A stretch of DNA of 41,354 nucleotides from Terriglobales bacterium (GTDB lineage Bacteria > Acidobacteriota > Terriglobia > Terriglobales > Acidobacteriaceae), in the NCBI GenBank assembly GCA_025927855.1, contig JAICKN010000004.1, positions 1 to 41,354 on the forward strand. Direction: 5' to 3'. The translations under genes and the position numbers were made by a program. This document shows, piece by piece, positions 9,428 to 17,668 of this stretch (the first letter of the stretch is position 1; every line of letters begins with the position of its first letter). The notes under the pieces are model-generated. The model did not search any database. It was given only the letters and a program-made list of their open reading frames with translations, and was not told the origin of the DNA.

Positions 9428-10567
9428 TCAGAAATGCAAAATGGAAACAACTTTCAAATAATTGCCCAGGCCGACCACGACCGTCGAAAGCACCAGAACG
9501 CCCAGGCCCCAGGCAACCAGAAAATGAGTGCGGCGGCTCGATCCTTTCCACTCATTCAGGAACACTCCCCACAAAGTTGAAAAGATGATGATGCTCGCCA
9601 TGTGCAGCGTCCAGCTGGAAAAGTCATACTTCCCCATCTTGGTTTGTCCCATGCTGTAGAAAAAAAACTGGAAATACCACATGAGGCCGGTAGAAATGGA
9701 AAGCAGGTAATTTGCAGTAAGAATCCTGGAGCCAAGCCTTGCAGGTGTTGCCGCGGCCGCTCCCAGCGAAGTTGCGGGCAGCGCCCTGGCAGAGGGTAAA
9801 CCCAAATATTCAACTGCGGTACGGTTGCGAACAATGAGGACAATTGACCAGATGAAATTGCTGGTGAATCCTCCCAATAGGACCACCACCAGAACCGGAA
9901 GGTTCTGCCAAAGATCGGCACGGCCATTTTTTAGTAGCGATTCTTTGGCAATTTGTGCAATGGGCTTCCCTGCCGCCAATCCATATGCGAAACAGGCGCT
10001 CATCACTCCGGCAAAAATTGCCACCATCAAACCTTTGCCAAAGTTGAATTCTTTAATGGCGCCGGTTTTCTCTTCGGAACTAAGCTCCCATTCTTTGCGC
10101 CGGCCAGCCATGCCGGTCAGAACAATTCCAAACAGGCAAATAGCAACGCCCAGCAAAATCACTTGGCCGGGCAACTCGGCTGCAATGCTGCCCAGTTCGC
10201 CGGAAAATAACGGCGGCATCAACGTGCCAAAAGCCGCCGTAAGTCCGAGAGCGATGGCATACCCTAAAGACTGGCCTAAATACCGTACGGAAAGCCCGAA
10301 CGTGAGGCCGCCAAATCCCCACATGAATCCCCAGAAATAAGCTAGGGCCAGGCTGCGCGCCGGCGATTGATGAAGAATCTGCGAAAGGCCGGGAACAAAA
10401 AGCGTGCCAATCAGGATGGGAGCGACGATCCAGCTTACAACGCCTTGCAGCAACCAATATGTTTCCCATGACCAGCGTTTAATGCCACGAAAAGGCAAAT
10501 AGCAACTTCCCGAAGACAATCCGCCGAGCCAGTGGAAAACAACTCCTAACAGTGGATTGGGGCCCAA
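9428..10567 (-). CDS. rhaT: L-rhamnose/proton symporter RhaT
   Basis: This 379-residue inner-membrane protein has about ten hydrophobic helices and a sequence characteristic of the RhaT family, including the N-terminal block GVVFHWLGGLSSGSCYLPFR and the region FWGFMWGFGGLTFGLSVRYLG. The family imports L-rhamnose with a proton. The start is a TTG at 10567 preceded by AAAGGA at good spacing; no in-frame ATG is closer. The gene is divergent from the rhamnose regulator gene, with a 195-base shared promoter region containing a dyad. The 3' end is convergent with the histidine kinase gene and separated from it by one base, so no terminator fits between them. Context with the rhamnose operon strongly supports the substrate. 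Confidence 0.93.
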   Translation of the reverse strand: MGPNPLLGVVFHWLGGLSSGSCYLPFRGIKRWSWETYWLLQGVVSWIVAPILIGTLFVPGLSQILHQSPARSLALAYFWGFMWGFGGLTFGLSVRYLGQSLGYAIALGLTAAFGTLMPPLFSGELGSIAAELPGQVILLGVAICLFGIVLTGMAGRRKEWELSSEEKTGAIKEFNFGKGLMVAIFAGVMSACFAYGLAAGKPIAQIAKESLLKNGRADLWQNLPVLVVVLLGGFTSNFIWSIVLIVRNRTAVEYLGLPSARALPATSLGAAAATPARLGSRILTANYLLSISTGLMWYFQFFFYSMGQTKMGKYDFSSWTLHMASIIIFSTLWGVFLNEWKGSSRRTHFLVAWGLGVLVLSTVVVGLGNYLKVVSILHF

Positions 10568-10762
10568 AAATGTTCCTTTCGGTTCAATTCCGTGAGTAAA
10601 TGAACCTTAGGCAGGTGCCGACCTGCTTAGCCAAAGCCCTGAACTGTAGACGTGGAAGATGTTGTTGTCAATAGCAAGTGAAATTGCCTATTGAAAATAG
10701 GGATGGGCTCAAGCATACTACTCAGGCTTCGCAATGATGTTCGGAACGATCCGGAGTGAAGA
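10568..10762. promoter_or_regulatory. Divergent rhaT / regulator promoter region
   Basis: A minus-strand promoter for rhaT can be read as TTGACA (10671-10666), a 17-base spacer and TACAGT (10648-10643). A plus-strand promoter for the regulator can be read as TTGAAA (10691-10696), a 17-base spacer and CATACT (10714-10719). The two -35 boxes lie about 20 bases apart, back to back, with the dyad CAATAG-N13-CTATTG between and over them. Regulation of both genes by one bound protein is inferred. Promoter assignments rest only on similarity to the sigma-70 consensus. Confidence 0.55.
10669..10700. promoter_or_regulatory. Candidate operator dyad (CAATAG-N13-CTATTG)
   Basis: CAATAG at 10669-10674 is the inverse complement of CTATTG at 10688-10693, with 13 bases between. 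The right half also forms a tight palindrome CTATT-GAA-AATAG (10688-10700). The element touches the predicted -35 boxes of both rhaT and the regulator gene. A similar CAATAG-N11-CTATTG dyad stands at the rhaEW promoter. It is probably the binding site of the regulator encoded next to it; this is inference. Confidence 0.5.
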
Positions 10763-11881
10763 TTGACCCGATCCGCGCCCAAGCGCCTATATCTAATTCC
10801 CGTCCTCTCCAAAGCCCTCGACATTCTCGAGTTACTTCAGAACGAACGCAATCCTCTTTCCCTCGAAGCCATTTACCAGCGGACAAATATTTCCAAGACG
10901 ACGATTTACCGTATTTTGAAAACATTCGTTCACCGTGGATATTTGGCGCAGACACAAGATGGACTGTACCGGCTGATCGCTCGGCCCAAGAAAGCGCGCT
11001 TTGGCTTTGGCAGCCAGTCAGCAGAAATGCCATTTTCACAGGCGGTAACGGACAGCCTTAAAGCTGCCGCGTCGGCCGCGGGAGTTGATTTAGTTGTCCT
11101 GGACAATCACTACGATGCTGCCACTGCATTAAGCAATGCCGATGAGTTCGTGCGTCATCCCGTGGATTTGGTAATCGAATTCCAAATTGATCAGCGCGTC
11201 GCGCCCGTGATTGCCGACAAAATTGCGGGGGCCGGCATTCCTCTTATCGCCATTGACATTCCCCATCCCCACGCGACTTTTTTCGGCGTGGACAATTACC
11301 GCGTTGGATTTGAAGCAGGCGAATTCCTGGCGCAGCACGCCAAAAATTCTTGGGACGGCAAGGCGCGCTGGGTTCTAGGGCTGGATATTGAGGAAGCGGG
11401 ACCGATGGTGCAGAGCCGGATCACCGGCGCATTCGAAGGGATACGCGCTTCCCTCCCCGGACTGGGAGATAGAAACTTCCTCCGCATGGATGGACGGGGA
11501 ATGCGGGAGAAGAGTTACCGGCTGGTGATGGATTTTTTGCGGCGGCACGACGACCGCGGAGTTCTAATCGCCGCCGCCACCGATACCAGCGCTCTGGGAG
11601 CGGTGCAAGCCGTGCGGGAGCTCAAATGGGAAAAACATGTGGCCATTGTCGGACAAGATTGCATTCCCGAAGCTCTGGAAGAGATGCACATTAGCGGGAG
11701 TCCGCTGATTGCTTCGGTTTCACACGAAGCGCAAAGCTACGGCCCCCGGCTGATTCAACTCGCACTCGGATTATTAAGCGGGCAACGTGTCCCCCCTTAT
11801 AATTATGTAGAACATCAATTGGTCACAGCTTCCTCCGTGCGCAAGGCAAACAAAGTTCTCGATGTCCCCGCGCAAGGGTAA
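10763..11881 (+). CDS. Hybrid regulator: IclR-type HTH with sugar-binding (PBP-like) domain
   Basis: The 372-residue protein begins with an IclR-type winged helix-turn-helix (about residues 12-72: SKALDILELLQ, then TNISKTTIYRILKTFVHRGYL). It continues with a type-I periplasmic-binding-protein-like domain (about 95-360) of the kind found in sugar ABC binding proteins and LacI regulators, including VDLVIEFQ, GVDNYRVGFEAGEFLA and a C-terminal region like LacI. There is no signal peptide, so it acts in the cytoplasm. Classical IclR proteins carry a GAF-like effector domain and LacI proteins a different HTH, so the combination is unusual. The TTG start at 10763 is supported by GGAG six bases upstream; no nearby in-frame ATG exists. 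It sits between rhaT and the rha operon and most likely senses rhamnose or a phosphorylated intermediate. Repressor or activator action is unknown. Confidence 0.85.
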   Translation: MTRSAPKRLYLIPVLSKALDILELLQNERNPLSLEAIYQRTNISKTTIYRILKTFVHRGYLAQTQDGLYRLIARPKKARFGFGSQSAEMPFSQAVTDSLKAAASAAGVDLVVLDNHYDAATALSNADEFVRHPVDLVIEFQIDQRVAPVIADKIAGAGIPLIAIDIPHPHATFFGVDNYRVGFEAGEFLAQHAKNSWDGKARWVLGLDIEEAGPMVQSRITGAFEGIRASLPGLGDRNFLRMDGRGMREKSYRLVMDFLRRHDDRGVLIAAATDTSALGAVQAVRELKWEKHVAIVGQDCIPEALEEMHISGSPLIASVSHEAQSYGPRLIQLALGLLSGQRVPPYNYVEHQLVTASSVRKANKVLDVPAQG

Positions 11882-11927
11882 GCAGAGTTGGCCATTCTTG
11901 CTGCGGAGCTAACAGACCAATATTCCC

Positions 11928-11968
11928 CAATAGAAATTGTTGCCCTATTGCATTTAAGGTATGATAAT
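11928..11968 (+). promoter_or_regulatory. rhaEW-rhaB-rhaI promoter with overlapping dyad
   Basis: TTGCCC (11940-11945), a 17-base spacer and GATAAT (11963-11968) form a plausible sigma-70 promoter. The dyad CAATAG (11928-11933) N11 CTATTG (11945-11950) spans the -35 box. The same half-sites occur in the rhaT/regulator promoter region with a 13-base gap. Binding by the neighbouring IclR-HTH/PBP hybrid regulator is inferred. Confidence 0.55.
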
Positions 11969-11985
11969 GCGAGCTTGTCTTCAGT

Positions 11986-12011
11986 GTCCGATCTCTTCTT
12001 ATGGATCGGAC
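11986..12011 (+). promoter_or_regulatory. Hairpin in the rhaEW leader
   Basis: GTCCGATC (11986-11993) pairs perfectly with GATCGGAC (12004-12011) across a 10-base loop. The hairpin ends 14 bases before the rhaEW start codon and would lie in the 5' untranslated RNA if transcription begins about 7 bases after the predicted -10 box. No convincing Shine-Dalgarno sequence is seen between the hairpin and the ATG. A role in translation or mRNA stability is possible, but unproven. Confidence 0.45.
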
Positions 12012-12025
12012 GGTAGTGCATCGTC

Positions 12026-14233
12026 ATGAAAGTACAAACAGAACTACGTTATCTACCGAATTTGTGGGACGAACGGACTGCGCATGGCCTGGACGGCCCT
12101 GGCTTGTTGCGTTACCGCTCCAATCTGCTCGGATCAGACCTTCGCATTACTAACTTTGGCGGGGGAAATACCAGCTCGAAAATTGTATTGCCCGATCCGC
12201 TGGACGGCACCCCGAAGGAAGTTCTATGGATCAAAGGCAGCGGGGGAGACTTGGGAAGCATTAAGCGCGAAGGTCTGGCTGCTCTCTATCTCGAAAAGCT
12301 GCACGCTCTCGAAGCGCGTTACCGAGGCGCGGAGCACGAAGATGAAATGGTGGAGATGTATCCTCTCTGCGCCTTCGGCAAAAGCACAGTCGCAGCTTCA
12401 ATTGACACTCCCCTGCACGGATTTCTTCCCTTTCCCCACGTGGACCATTTGCACCCTGACTGGGGCATTGCTCTGGCCGCCTCGGCCAATGGCCGCGAAA
12501 AGATGGAAGAGTTCAATCGGCTGTTTGAGCACCGCCTGATTTGGGTTCCCTGGCAGCGTCCGGGTTTTGAGCTGGGCATGATGCTGAAACGCGCAGTGCA
12601 GGCAAACCCGGGATGCGATGGCATTGTTCTCGGCGGCCATGGCCTCTTCACATGGGGCGAAACGCAGCAGGATTGTTACGAAAACACGCTGGCCATTATT
12701 GATCAGCTGGGTCAGTTCGTCCTGGAGCACGTCGAGAAAAAAGACAGCGCTTTGTTCGGCGGTCCGCAATATGAAACTTTAAAGACCCATCGCGACCTCG
12801 CGATTGATATTTTTCCTTTTCTACGCGGGCGGGTTTCGGGCGCGAAGCGGCTCATTGGCAACTATAGCGATCTTCCCGAAGTGCAGCAGTTTGTAAATTC
12901 GCGCGATGCAGAAAAATTGGCGCATCTGGGAACGAGTTGCCCGGACCATTTTATCCGGACCAAAGTCCGGCCTTTATTCGTGCCCTGGAAGCCAAGCGCT
13001 GCTTCAGATTCGCTACGGGCACAAATTACCTCTTCCCTCGAAAAATACCGCAGAGAATATGCGGAGTACTATCAGGCGCATGCCCTGCCGGATTCTCCGG
13101 CCATGCGCGACGCCAGCCCAACCGTAGTGTTGGTCCCTGGCATCGGCATGTTCAGCTTCGGCAAGAACAAGACTGAAGCCCGTCTGACCGGCGAGTTTTA
13201 TGTCAATGCCATTCATGTAATGGAAGGGGCCACTTCGTTAGGCAATAGCAGCACACCTGCCTCGTTGCCACAAGCGGGAGCCGCTGCGCCCGCTTCCGCT
13301 TTCCAAACACATGCCAATTATGTAGCTTTGCCGCTGTCCGAGGCGTTTCGCATTGAATATTGGGCTCTCGAAGAGGCCAAAATCCGCCGGCAGCCTGCGG
13401 AAAAAGAACTCAGCCGCCAAATTGTGTTCGTTGCCGGAGGAGGAAGCGGCATTGGAAGAGAAACCGCCCTGCTGGCGGCCGAACGCGGCGCGCACGTCAT
13501 CATTGGCGACCGTGATCTTGCTTCCGCGGAAAAAGCCGCTGAAGAGGCAAAAGCGAAAGCCGGGAAAGAGTCTGTTTCCGCCCTCACCGTAGACATTCGC
13601 AACCGTGAGGACATCAGGCGCGCCATTCGTGAGGTGATCGGGGTTTATGGCGGCATTGACATACTTGTGAATACGGCAGCTCTTTTCCCTTCTTCGCCGG
13701 ATGGCATAATCGGCGACGCGCAGTGGGGCGCCACTCTCGATCTGAACATTACTGCGAACTATTTGCTCGTGGACGAGGCTGCCGCAGTATTTCGCGCGCA
13801 AGACCTTGATACTTCGATCGTCCTGACCAGCTCTGCCAACGCGGTGGTCGCAAAGCGCGGCAGCGAAGCCTATGATGTAAGCAAAGCCGGGGTCAGCCAT
13901 TTAGTACGCGAGATGGCAGTGTCGCTGGCGCCTAAAGTTCGCGTGAATGGCATCAGTCCAGCCACAGTGGTGAAGGGATCCACCATGTTCCCGCGCGACC
14001 GGGTAATTGCCTCCCTCAAAAAATACAAGATTGCTTACGAAGAAAATCTAAGCGATGAGCAGCTACGCTCATTGCTGGCAAATTTTTATGCCAAGCGCAC
14101 CCTCACGCATCGTCCCATTGGTCCCAGGGATTGCGCCGAGGCGATTCTTTTTCTTGCAGGTCCGAAATCTGCTTGCACCACGGGCCACTTCATTCCCGTG
14201 GATGGCGGACTGGTCGAGGCATTCCTGCGATGA
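12026..14233 (+). CDS. rhaEW: Bifunctional L-rhamnulose-1-phosphate aldolase / L-lactaldehyde dehydrogenase
   Basis: This fusion protein of 735 residues splits rhamnulose-1-phosphate into dihydroxyacetone phosphate and L-lactaldehyde, then oxidises lactaldehyde to L-lactate. The N-terminal class-II-aldolase-like domain (about 1-430) has FGGGNTS (near 44-50), GSGGDLG (71-77), the His-rich PHVDHLHP segment and GGHGLFTWG. The C-terminal part (about 462-735) is a short-chain dehydrogenase with the nucleotide-binding GGGSGIG (near 470) and catalytic Tyr-x-x-x-Lys (near Y616-K620, YDVSK). Known RhaEW enzymes have this order. The gene overlaps rhaB by ATGA, and rhaI follows. The start ATG has no strong ribosome-binding site but is the only credible one and fits family N-termini. 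Confidence 0.92.
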   Translation: MKVQTELRYLPNLWDERTAHGLDGPGLLRYRSNLLGSDLRITNFGGGNTSSKIVLPDPLDGTPKEVLWIKGSGGDLGSIKREGLAALYLEKLHALEARYRGAEHEDEMVEMYPLCAFGKSTVAASIDTPLHGFLPFPHVDHLHPDWGIALAASANGREKMEEFNRLFEHRLIWVPWQRPGFELGMMLKRAVQANPGCDGIVLGGHGLFTWGETQQDCYENTLAIIDQLGQFVLEHVEKKDSALFGGPQYETLKTHRDLAIDIFPFLRGRVSGAKRLIGNYSDLPEVQQFVNSRDAEKLAHLGTSCPDHFIRTKVRPLFVPWKPSAASDSLRAQITSSLEKYRREYAEYYQAHALPDSPAMRDASPTVVLVPGIGMFSFGKNKTEARLTGEFYVNAIHVMEGATSLGNSSTPASLPQAGAAAPASAFQTHANYVALPLSEAFRIEYWALEEAKIRRQPAEKELSRQIVFVAGGGSGIGRETALLAAERGAHVIIGDRDLASAEKAAEEAKAKAGKESVSALTVDIRNREDIRRAIREVIGVYGGIDILVNTAALFPSSPDGIIGDAQWGATLDLNITANYLLVDEAAAVFRAQDLDTSIVLTSSANAVVAKRGSEAYDVSKAGVSHLVREMAVSLAPKVRVNGISPATVVKGSTMFPRDRVIASLKKYKIAYEENLSDEQLRSLLANFYAKRTLTHRPIGPRDCAEAILFLAGPKSACTTGHFIPVDGGLVEAFLR

Positions 14234-15798
14234 AGCCCTCCGATAACAACGGCCAAACGTCACAAGGCAACAAAACCAGCAACCCTGCTTCCGTCCGCAT
14301 CGGAGCCGGAGTGAAACCTTCTCTCGTTGCGATTGACCTTGGAGCAGAGAGTTGCCGCGTTTCATTGCTTCGCTGGAACAACGGTGAACCGGAGATAAAT
14401 CTCATACACCGTTTTCCGAATGCTCCATTCACGGAAACTGACCATCTTTATTGGGACTTGCGTCATATTTGCGAAGGCGTTGAGCATGGGCTGCGTTTAT
14501 GCGCTGAGATTGCCTCCGAAAAGATCGCGGCCATTGGAGTGGATGGCTGGGCCGTGGATTATGTGCACTTAAATTCCGAAGGCCAGCCCATCCAAAATCC
14601 CTTTTGCTACCGCGATGAACGGAGCATCTCCGCTCAAAAGGAAGTCCACCAGAAAATCTCTAAGGAACGGCTTTATGAGATCACAGGAATCCAATTCCTT
14701 CCTTTCAACACGCTTTATCAGCTTTATGCCGATGGGCCGAAACAGAATTCTTCCTGGCTGAATTTGCCGGAATTTGTTTTGCATCATCTGGGCGCAAAGA
14801 AGGTCTCCGAATATACAAACGCCACGCATACGCAGCTTTTGTCTGCCAATACCGGGAAATGGAGTGAGGAAATTTTCTCAGCCGTAGGACTTAATCTTGC
14901 CTCTGCGCCGCCGATTGTGCGGCCCGGAACCAACCTAGGGCGGCTGAAAGGGCCGCTCGCATCCCTGCAGGCTTTTACAGCTACAAAACTTATCGCTCCG
15001 GCATGTCACGACACGGCGTCGGCAATTGGCGGCATTCCTGCGCCAAAAGATGGCCGGAATTGGGCCTTCCTTAGCTCAGGAACATGGTCCCTGATCGGGC
15101 GGGTACTCGATGAGCCGTGCTTTTCTACCGCAGCTCGAGAGGCCAACTTCAGCAATGAAGGCGGAATCGGCGGGAAAATAAATTTCCTGAAAAATGTAAA
15201 CGGCATGTGGGTATTGCAACAGTGCATGGAGGAATGGCAAAAGCAGGGAGCAGCTCTTGCGTTCGAATCGTTGGTGGAGGAATGTGCCACATTTCCCCGT
15301 CCCGATTTCCTGATTGATTTGGACGATCCTGAACTTCTTTTGCCCGGCAACATGCTGGAGCGAATTAACCATCAATTTTCGCGGCGGAAGTTACCGGCAA
15401 TCCCGCAGACATTCTCCCGGGCGCCCGTGGTGGCCAATTTAATATTCCACAGCCTGGCGGCGCGCTACGCTCAAGTCCTCTCCGACTTGGCAAATATCAC
15501 CGGCTTGCCCATCAAATATTTATATGTTGTGGGCGGTGGCAGTAAAAATTATCTTCTTAATCGGCTGACGGAAGAAGCAACAGGCATTCCTGTACTAACG
15601 GGATCGGCGGAAAGTTCCACTATCGGTAATTTCGCGGTCCAACTGGCGAGTTTATCGGGCGATTATACGAATGAATCCGGAGTGAGGAGCAGCGCAGTCG
15701 TGCAATGGGCCAGTCTCCTGAATCAACAGGCTTTCAAACAGATCGGTCCGGAAAAAGAAGCAGCACTAAGTAGCTGTTCATCCCGCGGTTCGTCTTAA
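14230..15798 (+). CDS. rhaB: L-rhamnulokinase
   Basis: This FGGY-family carbohydrate kinase of 522 residues phosphorylates L-rhamnulose at C1. It shows the N-terminal phosphate-binding strand VAIDLGAESCRVS (about 33-45), the GVDGWAVDYVHL block (near 103) and the FGGY signature region around SSGTWSLIGR (near 282), followed by GGGSKNYLLNRL in the C-terminal ATPase lobe. The ATG at 14230 overlaps the rhaEW stop (ATGA), which is why it is preferred over start codons further upstream inside rhaEW. The first 30 residues are polar and not part of the kinase fold. RhaI is encoded 15 bases downstream. Confidence 0.93.
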   Translation: MKPSDNNGQTSQGNKTSNPASVRIGAGVKPSLVAIDLGAESCRVSLLRWNNGEPEINLIHRFPNAPFTETDHLYWDLRHICEGVEHGLRLCAEIASEKIAAIGVDGWAVDYVHLNSEGQPIQNPFCYRDERSISAQKEVHQKISKERLYEITGIQFLPFNTLYQLYADGPKQNSSWLNLPEFVLHHLGAKKVSEYTNATHTQLLSANTGKWSEEIFSAVGLNLASAPPIVRPGTNLGRLKGPLASLQAFTATKLIAPACHDTASAIGGIPAPKDGRNWAFLSSGTWSLIGRVLDEPCFSTAAREANFSNEGGIGGKINFLKNVNGMWVLQQCMEEWQKQGAALAFESLVEECATFPRPDFLIDLDDPELLLPGNMLERINHQFSRRKLPAIPQTFSRAPVVANLIFHSLAARYAQVLSDLANITGLPIKYLYVVGGGSKNYLLNRLTEEATGIPVLTGSAESSTIGNFAVQLASLSGDYTNESGVRSSAVVQWASLLNQQAFKQIGPEKEAALSSCSSRGSS

Positions 15799-15813
15799 CA
15801 GAAGGCAGGCAGC

Positions 15814-17004
15814 ATGACGGAAAAGCTCGAAGGGCTGATCTACAAAGCTCTGGATACATTTAAAATCGAGGTTCCTTCCTGGGGATTTGCAAATACAGGG
15901 ACCCGTTTCGGAAAGTTCCTGCAAGCCGCAGCTGCTATTACCATAGAAGACAAATTCAGTGACGCCGCGCAGGTCCACACTCTTACCGGTTCCTGCCCGA
16001 CAATTGCTCTACACGTGCAGTGGGACCTGCCTCGCGGGATGCAGGACGTTGCGGCTGTCCGCGCTCTGGAAGAGAAATACGGAATTCGCGGCGGATCTAT
16101 CAATCCCAACGTATTTCAGGACCAGGAATACAAATACGGGTCGCTGGGCAATCCTGACCCTGAAATCCGGCAGCGCGCGCTTGATCACATTCTGGAGTGC
16201 GTAAAGATCGCGGGTGCTCTTGAATGCCGCGATATTTCACCGTGGTTTGCCGACGGGTCGAATTATCCCGGCACGCAGAACATGCGCAGCCACATTGAAT
16301 GGTTTGAAGCCGGATTGAAAAAAGTCCACGAGCGCCTAAGCCCCACACAGCGTTTGCTGGTGGAATACAAACCGTTCGAGCCGGCCTTCTACCATACCGA
16401 CATCGCGGATTGGGGAATGGCGTTTCTGCTGGCACGCGCGGCGGGGCCGCAGGCCTTTGTTCTTGTAGATACGGGCCATCATTACCAGGCGCAAAATATT
16501 GAACAAATCGTAGCCTGGTTGCTGCATCACCAGATGATTGGCGGCTTCCATTTCAATGACCGCCGCTATGCCGACGATGACCTTACCCTCGGCTCGATGG
16601 ATCCCTACCAGGTATTCCGCATTTTTCACGAGCTGCACAACTTCGCATGGCAAACCGGACGCTATGCCGATATTGCTTTCATGATTGACCAGAGCCACAA
16701 CTTAAAGGGCAAGATTGAGGCCATGATCCAAACCGTTTGCACAGCCCAGGAGCTTTATGCCAAATCTGCCCTGGTCAATCACGGGCAGCTGGCAATTCTG
16801 CAAAAGGAATGTACGCTGGTGGAAGCAGAAGAGTGCCTGCGAAGCGCATTCTGGGAAGATGTTCGCCCCGTCGTGCGCAAATGGCGTAAAGACCGTGGTC
16901 TGCCGCAAGATCCATTGCGGGCGCTCCGCGAGAGCGGGTACCTCGAACGGATCACGGCAGACCGCAAGAAGCGGGGAGTGGACTCCTCTGCCACATACGC
17001 TTAG
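15814..17004 (+). CDS. rhaI: L-rhamnose isomerase (RhaI / rhizobial-Pseudomonas type)
   Basis: This cytoplasmic (beta/alpha)8 isomerase of 396 residues converts L-rhamnose to L-rhamnulose. It resembles the Pseudomonas stutzeri / Rhizobium-type isomerase rather than E. coli RhaA. Likely metal ligands are the Glu in LLVEYKPFEP, the Asp in VLVDTGHH, the His in GGFHFNDRRYADDD and the Asp residues after it. An AAGGCAGG ribosome-binding site precedes the ATG. The enzyme performs the first step of the pathway, although its gene is the last of the operon. The gene is convergent with the GlcG-like gene; only a run of six T residues separates the two. Confidence 0.93.
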   Translation: MTEKLEGLIYKALDTFKIEVPSWGFANTGTRFGKFLQAAAAITIEDKFSDAAQVHTLTGSCPTIALHVQWDLPRGMQDVAAVRALEEKYGIRGGSINPNVFQDQEYKYGSLGNPDPEIRQRALDHILECVKIAGALECRDISPWFADGSNYPGTQNMRSHIEWFEAGLKKVHERLSPTQRLLVEYKPFEPAFYHTDIADWGMAFLLARAAGPQAFVLVDTGHHYQAQNIEQIVAWLLHHQMIGGFHFNDRRYADDDLTLGSMDPYQVFRIFHELHNFAWQTGRYADIAFMIDQSHNLKGKIEAMIQTVCTAQELYAKSALVNHGQLAILQKECTLVEAEECLRSAFWEDVRPVVRKWRKDRGLPQDPLRALRESGYLERITADRKKRGVDSSATYA

Positions 17005-17009
17005 TTTTT

Positions 17010-17480
17010 TTACTTATTAGATTTAAATGCAGCGTCAAGGCCCGCCTGCGCAATGGCTTCATCAATTTCCGATTTCGAGCCACTGGCCGCAATTCCCCCA
17101 ATCGTTTGTCCATCCACCTGTATCGGCAAACCGCCTTGGTTGGGAAAATAGTCGGGATAAGTCAGCACAGAAAGATCGCCGTTTTTCAGCGCTTCTGCGC
17201 CATTGCGGGAAGGCTGACGGTACAGCGCGGCGGAGCGCGCCTTTTTACGGGCAAAATCCAAGGTGTTGAAAGACGCCGTGTCGGCTTTTTCCAAAAAGAG
17301 CAAGTTACCGCCATCGTCCACAATGCAGATTGTGACTTGAACGCCCAACTCTTTGGCTTTGGCTTCGGCGCCCGCAACCATGATCTTAATGGTCGCAAGA
17401 TTCAACGTTTTCCTGGTTGGCAAATCAGCAGCGAAGGTCATGGTTACCAGCAATAAGACTACTAGAAGTAATTTCGACAT
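17010..17480 (-). CDS. GlcG/HbpS-like (DUF336) protein with signal peptide
   Basis: The start was placed at the ATG at 17480, which gives a 156-residue protein beginning with a clear signal peptide (MSKLLLVVLLLVTMTFAADL). The mature part is a GlcG/HbpS-like domain: VTICIVDDGGNLLFLEK, the KKARSAALY helix, and GGLPIQVDGQTIGGIAASGSKSEIDEAIAQAGLDA. The family binds small ligands such as haem in HbpS, and it occurs in glycolate and sugar-acid loci, but its biochemical role is mostly unresolved. The protein is probably periplasmic. It lies downstream of the TonB-dependent receptor on the same strand, after two stem-loops, so co-transcription is uncertain. Confidence 0.8.
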   Translation of the reverse strand: MSKLLLVVLLLVTMTFAADLPTRKTLNLATIKIMVAGAEAKAKELGVQVTICIVDDGGNLLFLEKADTASFNTLDFARKKARSAALYRQPSRNGAEALKNGDLSVLTYPDYFPNQGGLPIQVDGQTIGGIAASGSKSEIDEAIAQAGLDAAFKSNK

Positions 17481-17571
17481 GCGCAGGATAGTACCAAGCG
17501 TGTCGTCTGTTTTCCATAGAATTTGTGCGGCCGCCAGGGTCAAATTGTAACTTTTCGTATGAAGAGTCGCA

Positions 17572-17616
17572 CGCAAATATCTTCGCAGACAGCGCGGCAT
17601 TTCAGGGATATTTGCG
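17572..17616. terminator. Stem-loop between receptor and GlcG-like gene (second)
   Basis: CGCAAATATC (17572-17581) and GATATTTGCG (17607-17616) are perfect 10-base inverse complements separated by 25 bases. The element lies downstream of the receptor gene and about 90 bases upstream of the GlcG-like start. It may be an mRNA structure, part of a termination region or a regulatory dyad. No T tract follows it closely. Confidence 0.4.
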
Positions 17617-17626
17617 AGTGACTAAC

Positions 17627-17663
17627 GAAGCAGCGCAGAGGAGGCGTCCATCTGCGCTGCTTC
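17627..17663. terminator. Strong stem-loop after the TonB-dependent receptor gene
   Basis: GAAGCAGCGCAGA (17627-17639) and TCTGCGCTGCTTC (17651-17663) form a perfect 13-base stem with an 11-base loop, six bases beyond the receptor stop codon. On the minus strand the stem is followed by GTTAGTCA and not by a T run, so it is an imperfect intrinsic terminator or a 3'-end-protecting structure. Confidence 0.6.
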
Positions 17664-17668
17664 CATCC

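Noticed and set aside
16973-17010. Possible terminator after rhaI (short GGGGAG/CTCCTC stem and a T run)
   Set aside because: The stem is short, contains a G-T pair, lies inside the coding region and is about 14 bases from the T run.
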